A stretch of DNA of 64,000 bases from the NCBI GenBank assembly GCA_902826455.1, contig CADEEV010000005.1:81490-145489 (forward strand), given 5' to 3'. The notes below the pieces were generated by a model. The model had not been told where the DNA came from, made no database searches, and saw only the letters and a list, made by a program, of their open reading frames with translations. A program made the position numbers and the translations under genes. This document shows, piece by piece, positions 8,572-16,814 of the stretch; within the stretch, counting starts at the first letter, position 1, and each line of letters opens with the position of its first letter. The DNA is from an uncultured Acidobacteriota bacterium. Lineage in GTDB: Bacteria; Acidobacteriota; Vicinamibacteria; Fen-336.

Positions 8572-10197
8572 TCAGTCCTTGCGGCCGGTGACATAGGCGG
8601 GACGGCCCGGCGCGATCTCGACGCTCTCCTCGCGGCGCGTTCCGTCCGGCCACTTGAAGGCGATCGTGTGGGCGCCGGCGGCCACCGCGCGGTCGAGGAT
8701 CGGCGGATAGTCGGCGAAGGCGCCGTCGATCGAGATCTCGCAGTTGTCGGGGCTCGCCTTGATGCTGAGGCGGCCCAGGGCCGGAGCCTCGACCGTGGTG
8801 GTGGCGCCCGCCGTCACGTCCACGGTCACGGTGCGCCTGAGGAAATGGGACGGAGCCACGAGGCCCAGGCTCTGACGCCCCGGGGGCACCTGGACCTCGG
8901 CGGAGGTGGAGCCGGTCGCGAAGACCCGGCCACGCCACGAGACGTCGATCGGGTACGACGAGCGGACCTTCACGATCCCGGGCGCCGGCGCCGCGAGGCC
9001 GCTCGGCGCGCGCACGCTGGCGGGCGCAGGCGCGGCGGGCGCTCCGCTCGCGACGACCGGCGCCTGGCGGTCCTCCGTCACGGCCGTTGCGGCTGCCGGT
9101 CCCGCGCCCCGCCAGAGGGAGACGGCGAGACCGACGCCCACGAGCAGGAGCGCCGCGCCGCCGAGGACCAGGCCGCGGGCCATCGTGGCGGGCGCCGCCT
9201 CGGAGGCCGGCGCCTGGCGCGTGGGCGGCGACTGGAACGTGGCGTCGAGCTCGCTGTACGCGTCGACCTCGACGGCGCGCACGGCGCGCCGGAGGGTCCG
9301 CTCCCGGCGGCGCGCGGCGAGAGCGTCGGCGGACGCTGCCTCGGGATGCTCGCGGCGGTACACGGCCAACGCCTCCGCGAGGGCATCGGCGAAGGCCAGG
9401 GCGCTCGTGAAGCGCTGGGCCGGATCGCGGGCCAGGGCCCGGGCGACGATGCCCTCGAGGGCGGCGCTCACCGCGCCCTGCTCGACGCGCAGCGGCGCCG
9501 CATCCTCGTGGACGATCCTGAAGAGCACCTGGGTCGTGTTCTCGCCCGAGAAGGGCCGTCGCCCGGCGAGCAGCTCGTGGAGGATGACGCCCAGGGAGAA
9601 CACGTCGCTGCGGCCGTCCAGGGGCTTCGCCTGGATCTGCTCGGGGCTCATGTAGTACAGCGTGCCGAGCATCATCCCGCTCTTCGTCAGGTTCATCCCG
9701 CCGAGCTTCGCGATGCCGAAGTCCATGATCTTCACCGAGCCGTCGTCGAGGATCCGGACGTTCGTGGGCTTGATGTCGCGGTGGACGATGCCGTGCTCGT
9801 GGGCGTAGGCGAGGCCCCGGGCCACCTGGATCACCACCTCGAGGGCCTCGGGCAGGGTCAGGGGCAGCGGCGAGCGCATCACGCTCTCGAGATCGGCGCC
9901 GGGCAGCAGCTCCATCGCGATGAAGGCGACGCCACGGTCCTCGCCGAGCTCGTAGACGGTGAGGATGTTCGGGTGCTGCAGGCGGGCCGCGGCGCGCGCC
10001 TCGATCTCGAAGCGGCGCCGGCTCTCGCCGTCCAGGGTGCCCTCGAGGGTCAGGGTCTTGACGGCGACCTCGCGGTCGAGGTGCTCGTCGTGGGCCCGGT
10101 ACACCATGCCCATGCCGCCCCGTCCGAGCCGGCCCGTGACGGTGTAGCGTCCGATCCGGCGCCTGGAGCTTCCGAGGTGTGCGCTCGCGGGAGCCAC
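8572..10197 (-). CDS. Transmembrane Hanks-type Ser/Thr protein kinase (PASTA-less, PEGA-like sensor)
   Basis: 541 residues, GTG start 7 bases after the PP2C stop. Kinase domain about 17-285: glycine loop GRGGMGMVY (25-33), ATP Lys47 in AVK, catalytic HRDIKPTN (139-146), DFG (159-161), activation segment with LTKSG and SPEQ (184-187). A juxtamembrane helix rich in Arg (297-310), one membrane segment about 340-362, then an extracytoplasmic region with two beta modules (VSWRGRVFATG.., ISIDGAFADYPP) of PEGA type in place of PASTA repeats. Likely autophosphorylates and phosphorylates Thr/Ser on partners; the PP2C next door would reverse this and the FHA protein would read it. Confidence 0.95.
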   Translation of the reverse strand: MAPASAHLGSSRRRIGRYTVTGRLGRGGMGMVYRAHDEHLDREVAVKTLTLEGTLDGESRRRFEIEARAAARLQHPNILTVYELGEDRGVAFIAMELLPGADLESVMRSPLPLTLPEALEVVIQVARGLAYAHEHGIVHRDIKPTNVRILDDGSVKIMDFGIAKLGGMNLTKSGMMLGTLYYMSPEQIQAKPLDGRSDVFSLGVILHELLAGRRPFSGENTTQVLFRIVHEDAAPLRVEQGAVSAALEGIVARALARDPAQRFTSALAFADALAEALAVYRREHPEAASADALAARRRERTLRRAVRAVEVDAYSELDATFQSPPTRQAPASEAAPATMARGLVLGGAALLLVGVGLAVSLWRGAGPAAATAVTEDRQAPVVASGAPAAPAPASVRAPSGLAAPAPGIVKVRSSYPIDVSWRGRVFATGSTSAEVQVPPGRQSLGLVAPSHFLRRTVTVDVTAGATTTVEAPALGRLSIKASPDNCEISIDGAFADYPPILDRAVAAGAHTIAFKWPDGTRREESVEIAPGRPAYVTGRKD

Positions 10198-10204
10198 GGG
10201 GTGG

Positions 10205-10969
10205 CTACTCGGCGAAGTGCAGGAGGAGGACGGTGATGTTGTCCTCGCCGCCGCGGGCGTTCGCCTCGGCCACGAGGGCGTCGGCGCCCGCGTCGATGTC
10301 GGCGCCCGCGTCGTTCAGGATCCGGGCGATGTGCTCGTCCGGGACCATCGTCGTGAGACCGTCGGAGCACAGCAGCAGCACGTCCTCCGGCTTCACCGCG
10401 TGGGTCTGCATGTCGACCTGGAGATCGGCCTTGCCACCGAGGGCGCGCGTCACCACGTTGCGCAGCGGATGGGTGCGCGCCTGCTCGGCGGAGATGATGC
10501 CGTTCAGCAGCTGCTCGTTCACCCAGGAGTGGTCGCTCGTGAGCTGGCTCAGCTCGCCGGCGCGAAACAGGTAGATCCGGCTGTCCCCCACGTGGCCCAG
10601 GTTCGCGCTGGCCCCGTCGACGAGCACGGCGGCCACGGTCGTGGCCATGCCCTCGTACTCGCTCTTCTCCTTCGTCGCCTCGAGCACCTTGCGGTTCGCG
10701 AAGCGCACCGCGGTCTTGAGGCGGTTGCCGTCGTAGGAGATGGTGTCGTCGAGACCGAAGGGCCAGGTGATCTCCTGGTCGCCGCTCGTCAGGCAGACGA
10801 ACTCGTTGATCGAGTCGACGGCCACCTTCGAGGCGATCTCGCCGGCCGCGTGGCCGCCCATTCCGTCGGCGACCACGAACAGCCGCTGCTCGGGATTGGT
10901 CACGAGGCTGTCCTCGTTCCCCTTGCGCTTCCGGCCCACGTCGGAAACGGCCTTGAAGGCGATTTTCAT
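10205..10969 (-). CDS. PP2C-family Ser/Thr protein phosphatase
   Basis: 254 residues, soluble. Shows the metal-binding PP2C signature: NED (D20), VVADGMGGH (D35), GHVGDSR, LLLCSDGL and GGEDN near the end. It dephosphorylates phospho-Ser/Thr proteins using two divalent metal ions and should oppose the downstream kinase. It heads the five-gene signalling operon. A TACTCT box 6 bases before the ATG would put the transcript start on the start codon. Confidence 0.95.
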   Translation of the reverse strand: MKIAFKAVSDVGRKRKGNEDSLVTNPEQRLFVVADGMGGHAAGEIASKVAVDSINEFVCLTSGDQEITWPFGLDDTISYDGNRLKTAVRFANRKVLEATKEKSEYEGMATTVAAVLVDGASANLGHVGDSRIYLFRAGELSQLTSDHSWVNEQLLNGIISAEQARTHPLRNVVTRALGGKADLQVDMQTHAVKPEDVLLLCSDGLTTMVPDEHIARILNDAGADIDAGADALVAEANARGGEDNITVLLLHFAE

Positions 10970-10975
10970 CGGGGG

Positions 10976-10981
10976 AGAGTA
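10976..10981 (-). promoter_or_regulatory. -10 box (TACTCT) of PP2C-kinase operon, leaderless
   Basis: On the minus strand TACTCT is followed by CCCCCG (6 bases) and the ATG of the PP2C gene, placing +1 on the A of ATG. No ribosome-binding site would be transcribed. No good -35 is visible. A small inverted repeat (ACACC-N4-GGTGT, 10983-10996) lies just upstream and could be an operator. Confidence 0.5.
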
Positions 10982-11036
10982 GACACCGAAAGGTGTGAAG
11001 CCGCAAGTTGAAGTGGTCGCATCCTGCTCATCCTTA

Positions 11037-11687
11037 TCACTTTCTGCGGAGGAAGCCGCGCAGGCCCCCCTCCCGTCCGGGCTCGGGATCGTCGGGCGGC
11101 ATGAGCTCGGCCACGAGCCGGTTCACGGTGGGGTCGGAGGGGGCCAGGAGGTGGGCGGTCTCGGCGGCTTTCCGGGCCCGGAGCGTGAGCCCCTGGGCCT
11201 GGTAGGCGAGGGCCAGGTCCACGAAAGACTGGGGGTTGGCCGGGTCGAGCCGCGTCGCCTCCTCGAGGGCGTTGACGCTCTCGCGGGCCGTGCGCGGGTC
11301 CCGGGCGAGCACGCGCCCGAGCGCCGCGTGGTTCCGCGCCTCGCGCGGCATCAGGTAGGCCGCCTGCCGGAAGCTCTCGGCCGCGGCCACGAGGTCGCCG
11401 CGCTTCGCCTGTTCCATCCCGTCCTCGTAGGCCTGGTGGGCCTGGTCCTCGGGAGTGCGCGGGATCGGCTTCGCGATCAGCTTGTCGTACTCGCTGCGGC
11501 TGCGATCGTTCGAGAGCGCGTTGAAGGCGGCCGTCGCGTCCTTGAAGAACTCCTGCGCGCGCTCGCGCTCCACGGGATCGCTGAAGCGGTCGGGGTGGCG
11601 CTCCCGGGCGATCTGGGCGTAGGCCTTGCGGACGTCGGCCGAGGTGGCCGTCTTCTGGAGCCCCAGGATCTCGTAGTGATCGGCCAT
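11037..11687 (-). CDS. DnaJ-domain protein with TPR repeats
   Basis: 216 residues. J domain 1-70 with the HPD tripeptide (31-33) that stimulates Hsp70 ATPase activity (HYEILGLQKTAT start, ARERHPDRF). No Gly/Phe or zinc-finger region, so not DnaJ itself; instead about three TPR units follow (about 80-195). Such proteins recruit DnaK to a particular client or complex. The ATG is 1 base past the stop of the helical-repeat gene upstream. Last gene of the RodZ-like operon; it ends 67 bases before the PP2C gene. Confidence 0.88.
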   Translation of the reverse strand: MADHYEILGLQKTATSADVRKAYAQIARERHPDRFSDPVERERAQEFFKDATAAFNALSNDRSRSEYDKLIAKPIPRTPEDQAHQAYEDGMEQAKRGDLVAAAESFRQAAYLMPREARNHAALGRVLARDPRTARESVNALEEATRLDPANPQSFVDLALAYQAQGLTLRARKAAETAHLLAPSDPTVNRLVAELMPPDDPEPGREGGLRGFLRRK

Positions 11688-11688
11688 G

Positions 11689-12765
11689 TCAGTGCTTCCC
11701 TGGCCCGTCCTGCGCGCTCTTGACGAAGCGCTGGGCCTGCTTGCGGATCACCTCGGGCACGTTGCGATCCACGGTGATCGCCTTCATGTCGCGGGGGTTG
11801 AGCCGGGCGACCATGCCGATCGACACCGCCAGGGGCGTCCGCGGGTTCTTCACGAGGTTCGCGATGATGGAGTAGCGCTTCACGAAGTCCCGGTTGGTGC
11901 CGATCTGCCGCAGGATCTCGCCGGACACGTTCTTCATGGCCGAGAAGGACTCGATCTCGGCCTCGGTGACCTTCGGGCTGCCGAGCACGGCGGCCGAGAC
12001 GATGCGATTCGGGTCGCGGATCAGGATCGCGCGCTCCTCGCGCGTTCCCTTGAGGGCCGCCTGCACCTTGCCCACGGTGTTGAGCCGGTAGAGGCGCTGG
12101 ACCGAGCTCACCTTCTCCGTGTCCTGCTGCTCCTCGTCGGTGAGGTAGCGGGTCACGGCCTCGGCGTCCGTCTCGGGCGGCGGCGGCTCGGGCTCGACCT
12201 CCTCCGGCGGCGGCGGGGGCGGCGGCTCGGCCACGACCGGCGCGGGCGGCGGCGCCTCGACGACGCCGATCTTGAACGTCTCGCGCAGCTCGCGCAGGCG
12301 GCGGCGCTGGTCGTTGCTGAGGGTCGGATTCGCCTCGACGGCCTCGAGGAGCGGGATCGAGCGCAGCAGGCGGGTCTGGTTGATGACGACCAGCTCGGCC
12401 AGCTCGGTGGGCAGGCTCGCGACGACGGCCTGGATGTCGACGTCCGCGGTCGAGGTGTTCTGGAGCAGCGGCTCGCGGAGCTCGCGCTCCTTGCGGTTGC
12501 CGAGCAGCCATCCCAGGACGTGGGGCGGCGTCGTGCGATCCACGCAGATCGGCTGGATCTCGTCGACTGGCAGCTTGGCGAGCGCGCCGCTCGCGGTCTC
12601 CGCGACGTCGGGCTCCTGGTCGGCGAGCAGGAAGTGGAGCAGCTCGACGAGGTCCGTCGGCTTCAGGGGCAGCGCACCCTGGGCCGCCATCATCCGGAGG
12701 TCCTTCGGGATTCCGCCCTTGCGGAATTGGTCGACGAGCGGGTTGGGAACCCGGGCTTCAGCCAT
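11689..12765 (-). CDS. Alpha-helical repeat protein with proline-rich linker (acidobacterial-type, unknown function)
   Basis: 358 residues, no signal peptide. N-terminal HEAT-like helical region (about 1-165), a Pro/Glu-rich linker (about 170-205) and a second helical region (about 215-355) containing ILIRDPNRIVSAAVL, then NPRTPLAVSIG and LNPRDM. The gene at 13578-14333 contains the same NP.TPL...PRD unit (QPRTPLALALA, LVPRDL), so the two are paralogous. The helical repeats point to protein binding. The gene sits between the RodZ-like gene (4-base gap) and the DnaJ gene (1-base gap). Confidence 0.75.
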   Translation of the reverse strand: MAEARVPNPLVDQFRKGGIPKDLRMMAAQGALPLKPTDLVELLHFLLADQEPDVAETASGALAKLPVDEIQPICVDRTTPPHVLGWLLGNRKERELREPLLQNTSTADVDIQAVVASLPTELAELVVINQTRLLRSIPLLEAVEANPTLSNDQRRRLRELRETFKIGVVEAPPPAPVVAEPPPPPPPEEVEPEPPPPETDAEAVTRYLTDEEQQDTEKVSSVQRLYRLNTVGKVQAALKGTREERAILIRDPNRIVSAAVLGSPKVTEAEIESFSAMKNVSGEILRQIGTNRDFVKRYSIIANLVKNPRTPLAVSIGMVARLNPRDMKAITVDRNVPEVIRKQAQRFVKSAQDGPGKH

Positions 12766-12769
12766 GGGC

Positions 12770-13558
12770 CTAGCCGCTGTTCGACTTTCCGGAGGGGGGC
12801 TCTTCGATGAGGTTCGGCAGGCTCTGGCGGGTGATGACGATGTTCTTCTTCACCTCGCCGCTCTTGCCCAGGGGCACTCCCGGCCGGTCGTTGACCCGGA
12901 ACGAGAGGCCGCCGGCGTTGCCCACGGACAGCACGATCTCGCCGTGGGCCTCGAGGGTCTGCGTCTCGCCCGCGTTCAGCACCCGGTCGAGCACGCTCTC
13001 GCCGTCCACGGTCACGGAGACCCAGCAGTCCTGGCTCGCCGAGAGGCTCAGCGTGAGACCGTCGTTCTTGGGCTGCACCGACAGCGTGGGCGCGTCGCTG
13101 ACGGCGGCCGGCACCGGCACCGGACGCGGCGCCACGGGCGGGTAGACGTGCTCGGTCGGAAAGCTCGACGGCGGCGCCGAGGCCGCAGCCGTCGGAGCGT
13201 CGTGACGGCCCGCCGTTCCCCAGGGGTAGGCGAGCCAGGCGATCAGGGCGAGCCCGGCCAGGCCAGGCGCCGCCGCGCTCGGGATCGCGAAGGGGCGACG
13301 GCCCGGCGTACTGCTGCCGGTCTCGGAGCCCTGCGTGTAGAGGAACTCGGCCACCACGCGATCCGCGTCGAGGCCGACGTGCTTCGCGTACTGACGCACG
13401 AAGGTGCGCCGGAACAAGCCGCCCGGCAGCACGTCGAAGCGATCCTGCTCGAGAGCCTGGAGGAAGCGCGCGCTGATCTTCGTCGCCTCCGCGATCTCGT
13501 GGAGGCTGATCCCGCGCAACTCACGCTCGCGGCGGAGGTTCTCACCGAAAGTAGCCAT
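12770..13558 (-). CDS. RodZ-like cytoskeletal/transcription-fold membrane protein
   Basis: 262 residues. N-terminal Xre/HTH_25 domain (about 1-70; GENLRRERELRGISLHEIA, then LPGGLFRRTFVRQYA, characteristic of RodZ). A hydrophobic segment about 95-113, a Pro/Ala linker, and a C-terminal beta domain (about 165-235; DCWVSVTVDGESVLDRVLNA) of the DUF4115 type. RodZ couples MreB to the elongasome in rods; some relatives are regulators. MreB is not in the window. Four bases separate its stop from the next gene start. Confidence 0.85.
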   Translation of the reverse strand: MATFGENLRRERELRGISLHEIAEATKISARFLQALEQDRFDVLPGGLFRRTFVRQYAKHVGLDADRVVAEFLYTQGSETGSSTPGRRPFAIPSAAAPGLAGLALIAWLAYPWGTAGRHDAPTAAASAPPSSFPTEHVYPPVAPRPVPVPAAVSDAPTLSVQPKNDGLTLSLSASQDCWVSVTVDGESVLDRVLNAGETQTLEAHGEIVLSVGNAGGLSFRVNDRPGVPLGKSGEVKKNIVITRQSLPNLIEEPPSGKSNSG

Positions 13559-13577
13559 GGCCTAGGGACCGTGAATT

Positions 13578-14333
13578 CTAGCCTTCCTGAGCCTCCCGCG
13601 CCACCCGCGCCGCGGCCGCCTGGATCAGGGGCGGCAGACCGGGCGTCTCCACGAGCCGGCGCAGGTCGCGCGGCACCAGGGACGTGAGCTGGGCCAGGGC
13701 GAGGGCGAGGGGCGTCCGGGGCTGCAGCACGAGGGCGAGCCGCACGGCGTAGGACTTCATCCAGCGCGAGGATGCCGTCACGGCTTCCGACAGCGCGCGG
13801 GTCGCCTCGGCGCCCTGGAGCAGCGCCGACAGGTCGCTCTCGCGCAGGCGCGGGTTGTCGAGTGCCGCGGCCAGGATCTTCGCGTCGCCCTCGAGGAGCA
13901 GCAGGCGCAGCACGGGCGGCGTCGCCAGGCGCGCGAGGGTGATCTTCTCGCCCAGCCGCAGGTCGAGCAGCTGGTCCTTGAGCAGACCCTCGGCCCGCGC
14001 GCGGACGCCGCCTTCGAGGCGAGGGCTCGCGGCCACCTCGGCCAGGTCCCGCCAGTAGAGGACCGGCAGGAGCTTCTGCGAGAGCCCGCGCGGCGTCTTC
14101 GGGTTGAGCACGATGCCGCCGAGCACGCGCGGGCGCTCGGTCCACGGCGGCGTCGCGGCGAGGGCCTCGAGGAAGGCCACGGGCAACGCCCGGCGCAGCA
14201 GGGCGATCACGAGCGTCTCGTCCGCATCGAGGCTCGCGGCGAACGGGCGCACCACGGCGGGGCTCGGGCCGAGCCGGATCACCTGCGCGAACAGGGCGTC
14301 GACGCCGGACTCGGGATCGGGAGGGGGTCTCAC
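13578..14333 (-). CDS. Alpha-helical repeat protein, paralogue of 11689-12765
   Basis: 251 residues, GTG start (codon complement at 14331-14333). Entirely helical with a repeated NP.TP motif: LNPKTPRGLSQKLLPVL followed by YWRDL, and QPRTPLALALA followed by LVPRDL, the latter matching the C-terminus of the protein encoded two genes downstream. No known catalytic motif. First gene of the operon with the RodZ-like and DnaJ genes and divergent from mscL; function unknown, probably a protein-binding solenoid. Confidence 0.75.
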   Translation of the reverse strand: MRPPPDPESGVDALFAQVIRLGPSPAVVRPFAASLDADETLVIALLRRALPVAFLEALAATPPWTERPRVLGGIVLNPKTPRGLSQKLLPVLYWRDLAEVAASPRLEGGVRARAEGLLKDQLLDLRLGEKITLARLATPPVLRLLLLEGDAKILAAALDNPRLRESDLSALLQGAEATRALSEAVTASSRWMKSYAVRLALVLQPRTPLALALAQLTSLVPRDLRRLVETPGLPPLIQAAAARVAREAQEG

Positions 14334-14349
14334 GTGCGCGCCGCCGTGT

Positions 14350-14356
14350 TAGCGTA
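14350..14356. promoter_or_regulatory. Overlapping divergent -10 boxes (TAGCGT / TACGCT) between mscL and helical-repeat operon
   Basis: On the plus strand TAGCGT (14350-14355) would start mscL mRNA about 15 bases before its ATG, just upstream of a good GGAGG (14366-14370). On the minus strand TACGCT (14356-14351) would start the 13578-14333 gene about 11 bases before its GTG. The 43-base intergenic region has no other TANNNT pair placed well for both genes. Confidence 0.4.
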
Positions 14357-14376
14357 GCGCAGCCTGGAGGCGAATC

Positions 14377-14676
14377 ATGCTCAAGGAGTTCGTCGAGTTC
14401 CTGAAGACGTACGGCGTCATCGGCCTCGCGATCGCGGTGATCATCGGCGGCAAGCTCAACGATTTCATCTCGTCGGTCGTGAACGACCTGCTCCTGCCTC
14501 TGATCCTGAAGCCGGCCCTCGAGGCCGCGAACGTCGCGGACATCCGCCTGCTGAGCGCCGGCGGCGTGCTCTACGGGAAGGTCCTGGGCGCCGGCATCGA
14601 CTTCCTGGTCGTGGCGTTCATCGTCTTCGTCTTCGCGAAGACGGTCCTGAAGGAAGAGAAGGTCGCGAAGAAGTAG
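14377..14676 (+). CDS. mscL: Large-conductance mechanosensitive channel MscL
   Basis: 99 residues, shorter than the usual 130-150. N-terminal amphipathic helix (LKEFVEFLKTYGVI), TM1 (about 13-40, GLAIAVIIGGKLNDFISSVV), a short periplasmic loop, TM2 (about 68-88, IDFLVVAFIVFVFAKTVL), and a charged tail KEEKVAKK. The loop and cytoplasmic helix are both trimmed. It forms a pentameric pore that opens under membrane tension to release solutes. ATG preceded by GGAGG at 6-base spacing. Confidence 0.88.
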   Translation: MLKEFVEFLKTYGVIGLAIAVIIGGKLNDFISSVVNDLLLPLILKPALEAANVADIRLLSAGGVLYGKVLGAGIDFLVVAFIVFVFAKTVLKEEKVAKK

Positions 14677-14699
14677 TAGCCGCCTCCCGGGACCTGCGA

Positions 14700-14705
14700 T
14701 AGAGT
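14700..14705 (+). promoter_or_regulatory. Possible -10 box (TAGAGT) of def-thyX
   Basis: TAGAGT begins 24 bases after the mscL stop and ends 13 bases before the def ATG, predicting a leader of about 6-7 bases with no ribosome-binding site. No -35 seen. Confidence 0.35.
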
Positions 14706-14718
14706 CCGCGCCGATTCC

Positions 14719-15270
14719 ATGTCGATCCTCAAGGTCGCCCGCATCGGTCACCCGGTCGTGCGCACGCCGGCCCGGGACCTCACCCTCGCGGAGATCCGCT
14801 CTCCCGAGATCCAGAAGCTCGTCGACGACATGATCGAGACGATGCACGAGTACGAGGGCGTCGGCCTGGCCGCGCCCCAGATCCACGTGGGCCTGCGCCT
14901 GGCGGTGCTCGAGGTGCCCGCGTTCGACGAGCGCGCCGAGCAGGCGGTCCCGCTGCTCGTGCTCGTCAATCCCAGGGTCACCCCCCTGGGCAAGCAGAAG
15001 GTCGAGGGCGCCGAGGGCTGCCTGTCGATCCCCGGGCTGCGCGGCACGGTCCCCCGCTTCCAGAAGCTGCGCCTCGAGGCCCTCGACCGCCACGGGGAGC
15101 CCTACGCCGTCGAGGCCCAGGACTTCTTCGCGCGGGTCATCCAGCACGAGTGCGATCACCTCGGGGGCGAGGTCTACCTCGACCGGATGCATGGCATGCG
15201 CAGCCTCGCGTTCAACGAGGAGATGGACCGCCACCGCGCCCACGACGACGAGGACGAGTCCACGGAATGA
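14719..15270 (+). CDS. def: Peptide deformylase
   Basis: 183 residues. All three family motifs: GVGLAAPQ (47-54), EGCLS (99-103) and QHECDH (142-147). C101, H143 and H147 bind the metal and E144 is the catalytic base. It removes the formyl group from the initiator Met of new proteins. The C-terminal tail is acidic/His-rich (HRAHDDEDEST). Its TGA overlaps the ATG of the ThyX-like gene (ATGA). Confidence 0.97.
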   Translation: MSILKVARIGHPVVRTPARDLTLAEIRSPEIQKLVDDMIETMHEYEGVGLAAPQIHVGLRLAVLEVPAFDERAEQAVPLLVLVNPRVTPLGKQKVEGAEGCLSIPGLRGTVPRFQKLRLEALDRHGEPYAVEAQDFFARVIQHECDHLGGEVYLDRMHGMRSLAFNEEMDRHRAHDDEDESTE

Positions 15271-16814
15271 GCGACGTCGTGGTCTCCGGCGCGCCGGTCG
15301 TGACGCTGCGTCAGGCTCCGGGGCGCGCCTACGACGGCGCCCTCGCGGCGGCGCGCACCTGCTATTCGCCCCGCGTGATCGGGCCCGAGGAGATCACCGA
15401 GGCCCACCGCGAGAACATCGGGCCGCTGACGTTCGAGGGCGGGCACCACACGGTCTTCCAGCACGCCCATTTCGAGTTCGGCCTGGAGAACGTCAGCCGG
15501 CAGTTCGTGTGGTCGTTCCTCCACTCCCATCCCTTCTACAACTCCGAGCAGTCCAGCCAGCGCTTCGTCCGCCTCGACGAGATCCGCGCCTATGTCCCGC
15601 CGCGGCTCGCGGCCGAGGCCCGCGGCGTCTACGAGGCGGCGGTCGTCTCGGCCTGGGAGAGCTACCGGCGGCTGAACGCGCTGCTGAAGGACGACACCCA
15701 CCGCATCCTCGCGGAGCTGCGCCACCTGACGCCGAATGCGGCGGAGAAGCGCCGCAAGAAGGTGGCTCGGGAATCCGAGAAGAAGTCGATCGAGCTGGCC
15801 CGCTACGTGATCCCGATCGCCGCGTTCACGTCGATGGTCCATACCGTCTCGGGCATCGTGCTCCATCGGCTCTGGCGCATGATGCGCAGCGGCGACACGC
15901 CCGGGGAGAACGTGGCGATCGTGACGGCCATGGTGGACCGGGTGCGCGAGGTCGACCCGGCGTTCTTCGATCGCATCGGCGAGGGTCCGCTGCCGGCCGA
16001 GGCGATCGTCGAGAGCCGCTTCCCTGCCGTGGCGGGCGACGGCGACGCCGCGGCGGCTCGCCTCGACGCGCAGCTCGGTGGGCTCACGTCGCGGCTCGTG
16101 GACTACTCCGCACGCGCGGAGGAGACCACGGCCGAGGCGGTACGGGCCGTCTTCGGCGCGACGGCCGAGACGCTGCCCGACGCCGAGGCCCTGGAGCGGG
16201 CGCTGAGCCCCGCGATCAACCGCTACCGGCTCGAGACCCTGCAGATCTCCGTCCATTCACCACTCGGCCGGGCGCTCCACCACGCGAGCTACACGTTCCT
16301 CAAGAAGCTGTCGCACACGGCCGACAGCCAGGACCAGCGGCATCGCATGGTGCCGGCCTCGCGCCCGCTCATGACCCTGACCGACACCGCGCGGCCGGAC
16401 TACGTCACTCCCCCGCTGGTGGCTGCCAACGCCGAGGCGCTCGACGTCTACGTCGCCGCGATGGAGCGCGCCTGGGAGGCGAAGAACCGACTCCTCGACA
16501 TGGGCGTCGCCCTCGAGGATGCCCTCTACCTCCTGCCGAACGCGAAGGCGCTGCGCTTCCACGAGACCGGAAGCCTCGTGTATCTCGCCCACAAGTGGGT
16601 GATGCGCACCTGCTTCAACGCCCAGGAGGAGATCTACCGGGCCTCGATGGACGAGCTCGACCAGCTGCGGGCGATCCACCCGCGGCTCGCGAAGCACATG
16701 GGTCCGCCCTGCGTGCTGCGCGCGGGCCGCATCACGCCGACCTGCACCGAGGGCGAGCACTTCTGCGGCGTGCCGGTCTGGCGCAACTTCCCCGACGTCG
16801 TGCGTCCGCTCTAG
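15267..16814 (+). CDS. thyX: Double-length ThyX-family flavin-dependent thymidylate synthase
   Basis: 515 residues, about twice the usual ThyX length, and internally duplicated. The N-half has HTVFQHAHFEFGLENVSRQF followed by NSEQSSQRF (92-100) and ELARYVIPIAAF; the position of the RHR signature reads LHSH. The C-half has SYTFLKKLSHTADSQDQRHR (RHR at 358-360), then LLPNAKALRF and RTCFNAQEEI, which match the distal ThyX motifs. The signature therefore looks divided between two fused domains. ThyX methylates dUMP using methylene-THF, NADPH and FAD. No thyA is seen here. Overlaps def by ATGA; its TAG shares CTAG with the next convergent gene. Confidence 0.85.
   Translation: MSDVVVSGAPVVTLRQAPGRAYDGALAAARTCYSPRVIGPEEITEAHRENIGPLTFEGGHHTVFQHAHFEFGLENVSRQFVWSFLHSHPFYNSEQSSQRFVRLDEIRAYVPPRLAAEARGVYEAAVVSAWESYRRLNALLKDDTHRILAELRHLTPNAAEKRRKKVARESEKKSIELARYVIPIAAFTSMVHTVSGIVLHRLWRMMRSGDTPGENVAIVTAMVDRVREVDPAFFDRIGEGPLPAEAIVESRFPAVAGDGDAAAARLDAQLGGLTSRLVDYSARAEETTAEAVRAVFGATAETLPDAEALERALSPAINRYRLETLQISVHSPLGRALHHASYTFLKKLSHTADSQDQRHRMVPASRPLMTLTDTARPDYVTPPLVAANAEALDVYVAAMERAWEAKNRLLDMGVALEDALYLLPNAKALRFHETGSLVYLAHKWVMRTCFNAQEEIYRASMDELDQLRAIHPRLAKHMGPPCVLRAGRITPTCTEGEHFCGVPVWRNFPDVVRPL

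Noticed and set aside
10983-10996. ACACC-GAAA-GGTGT hairpin as a terminator after the DnaJ gene
   Set aside because: Stem of only 5 bases with no T-run, and it lies within the PP2C promoter region, so a regulatory role is more likely than termination.
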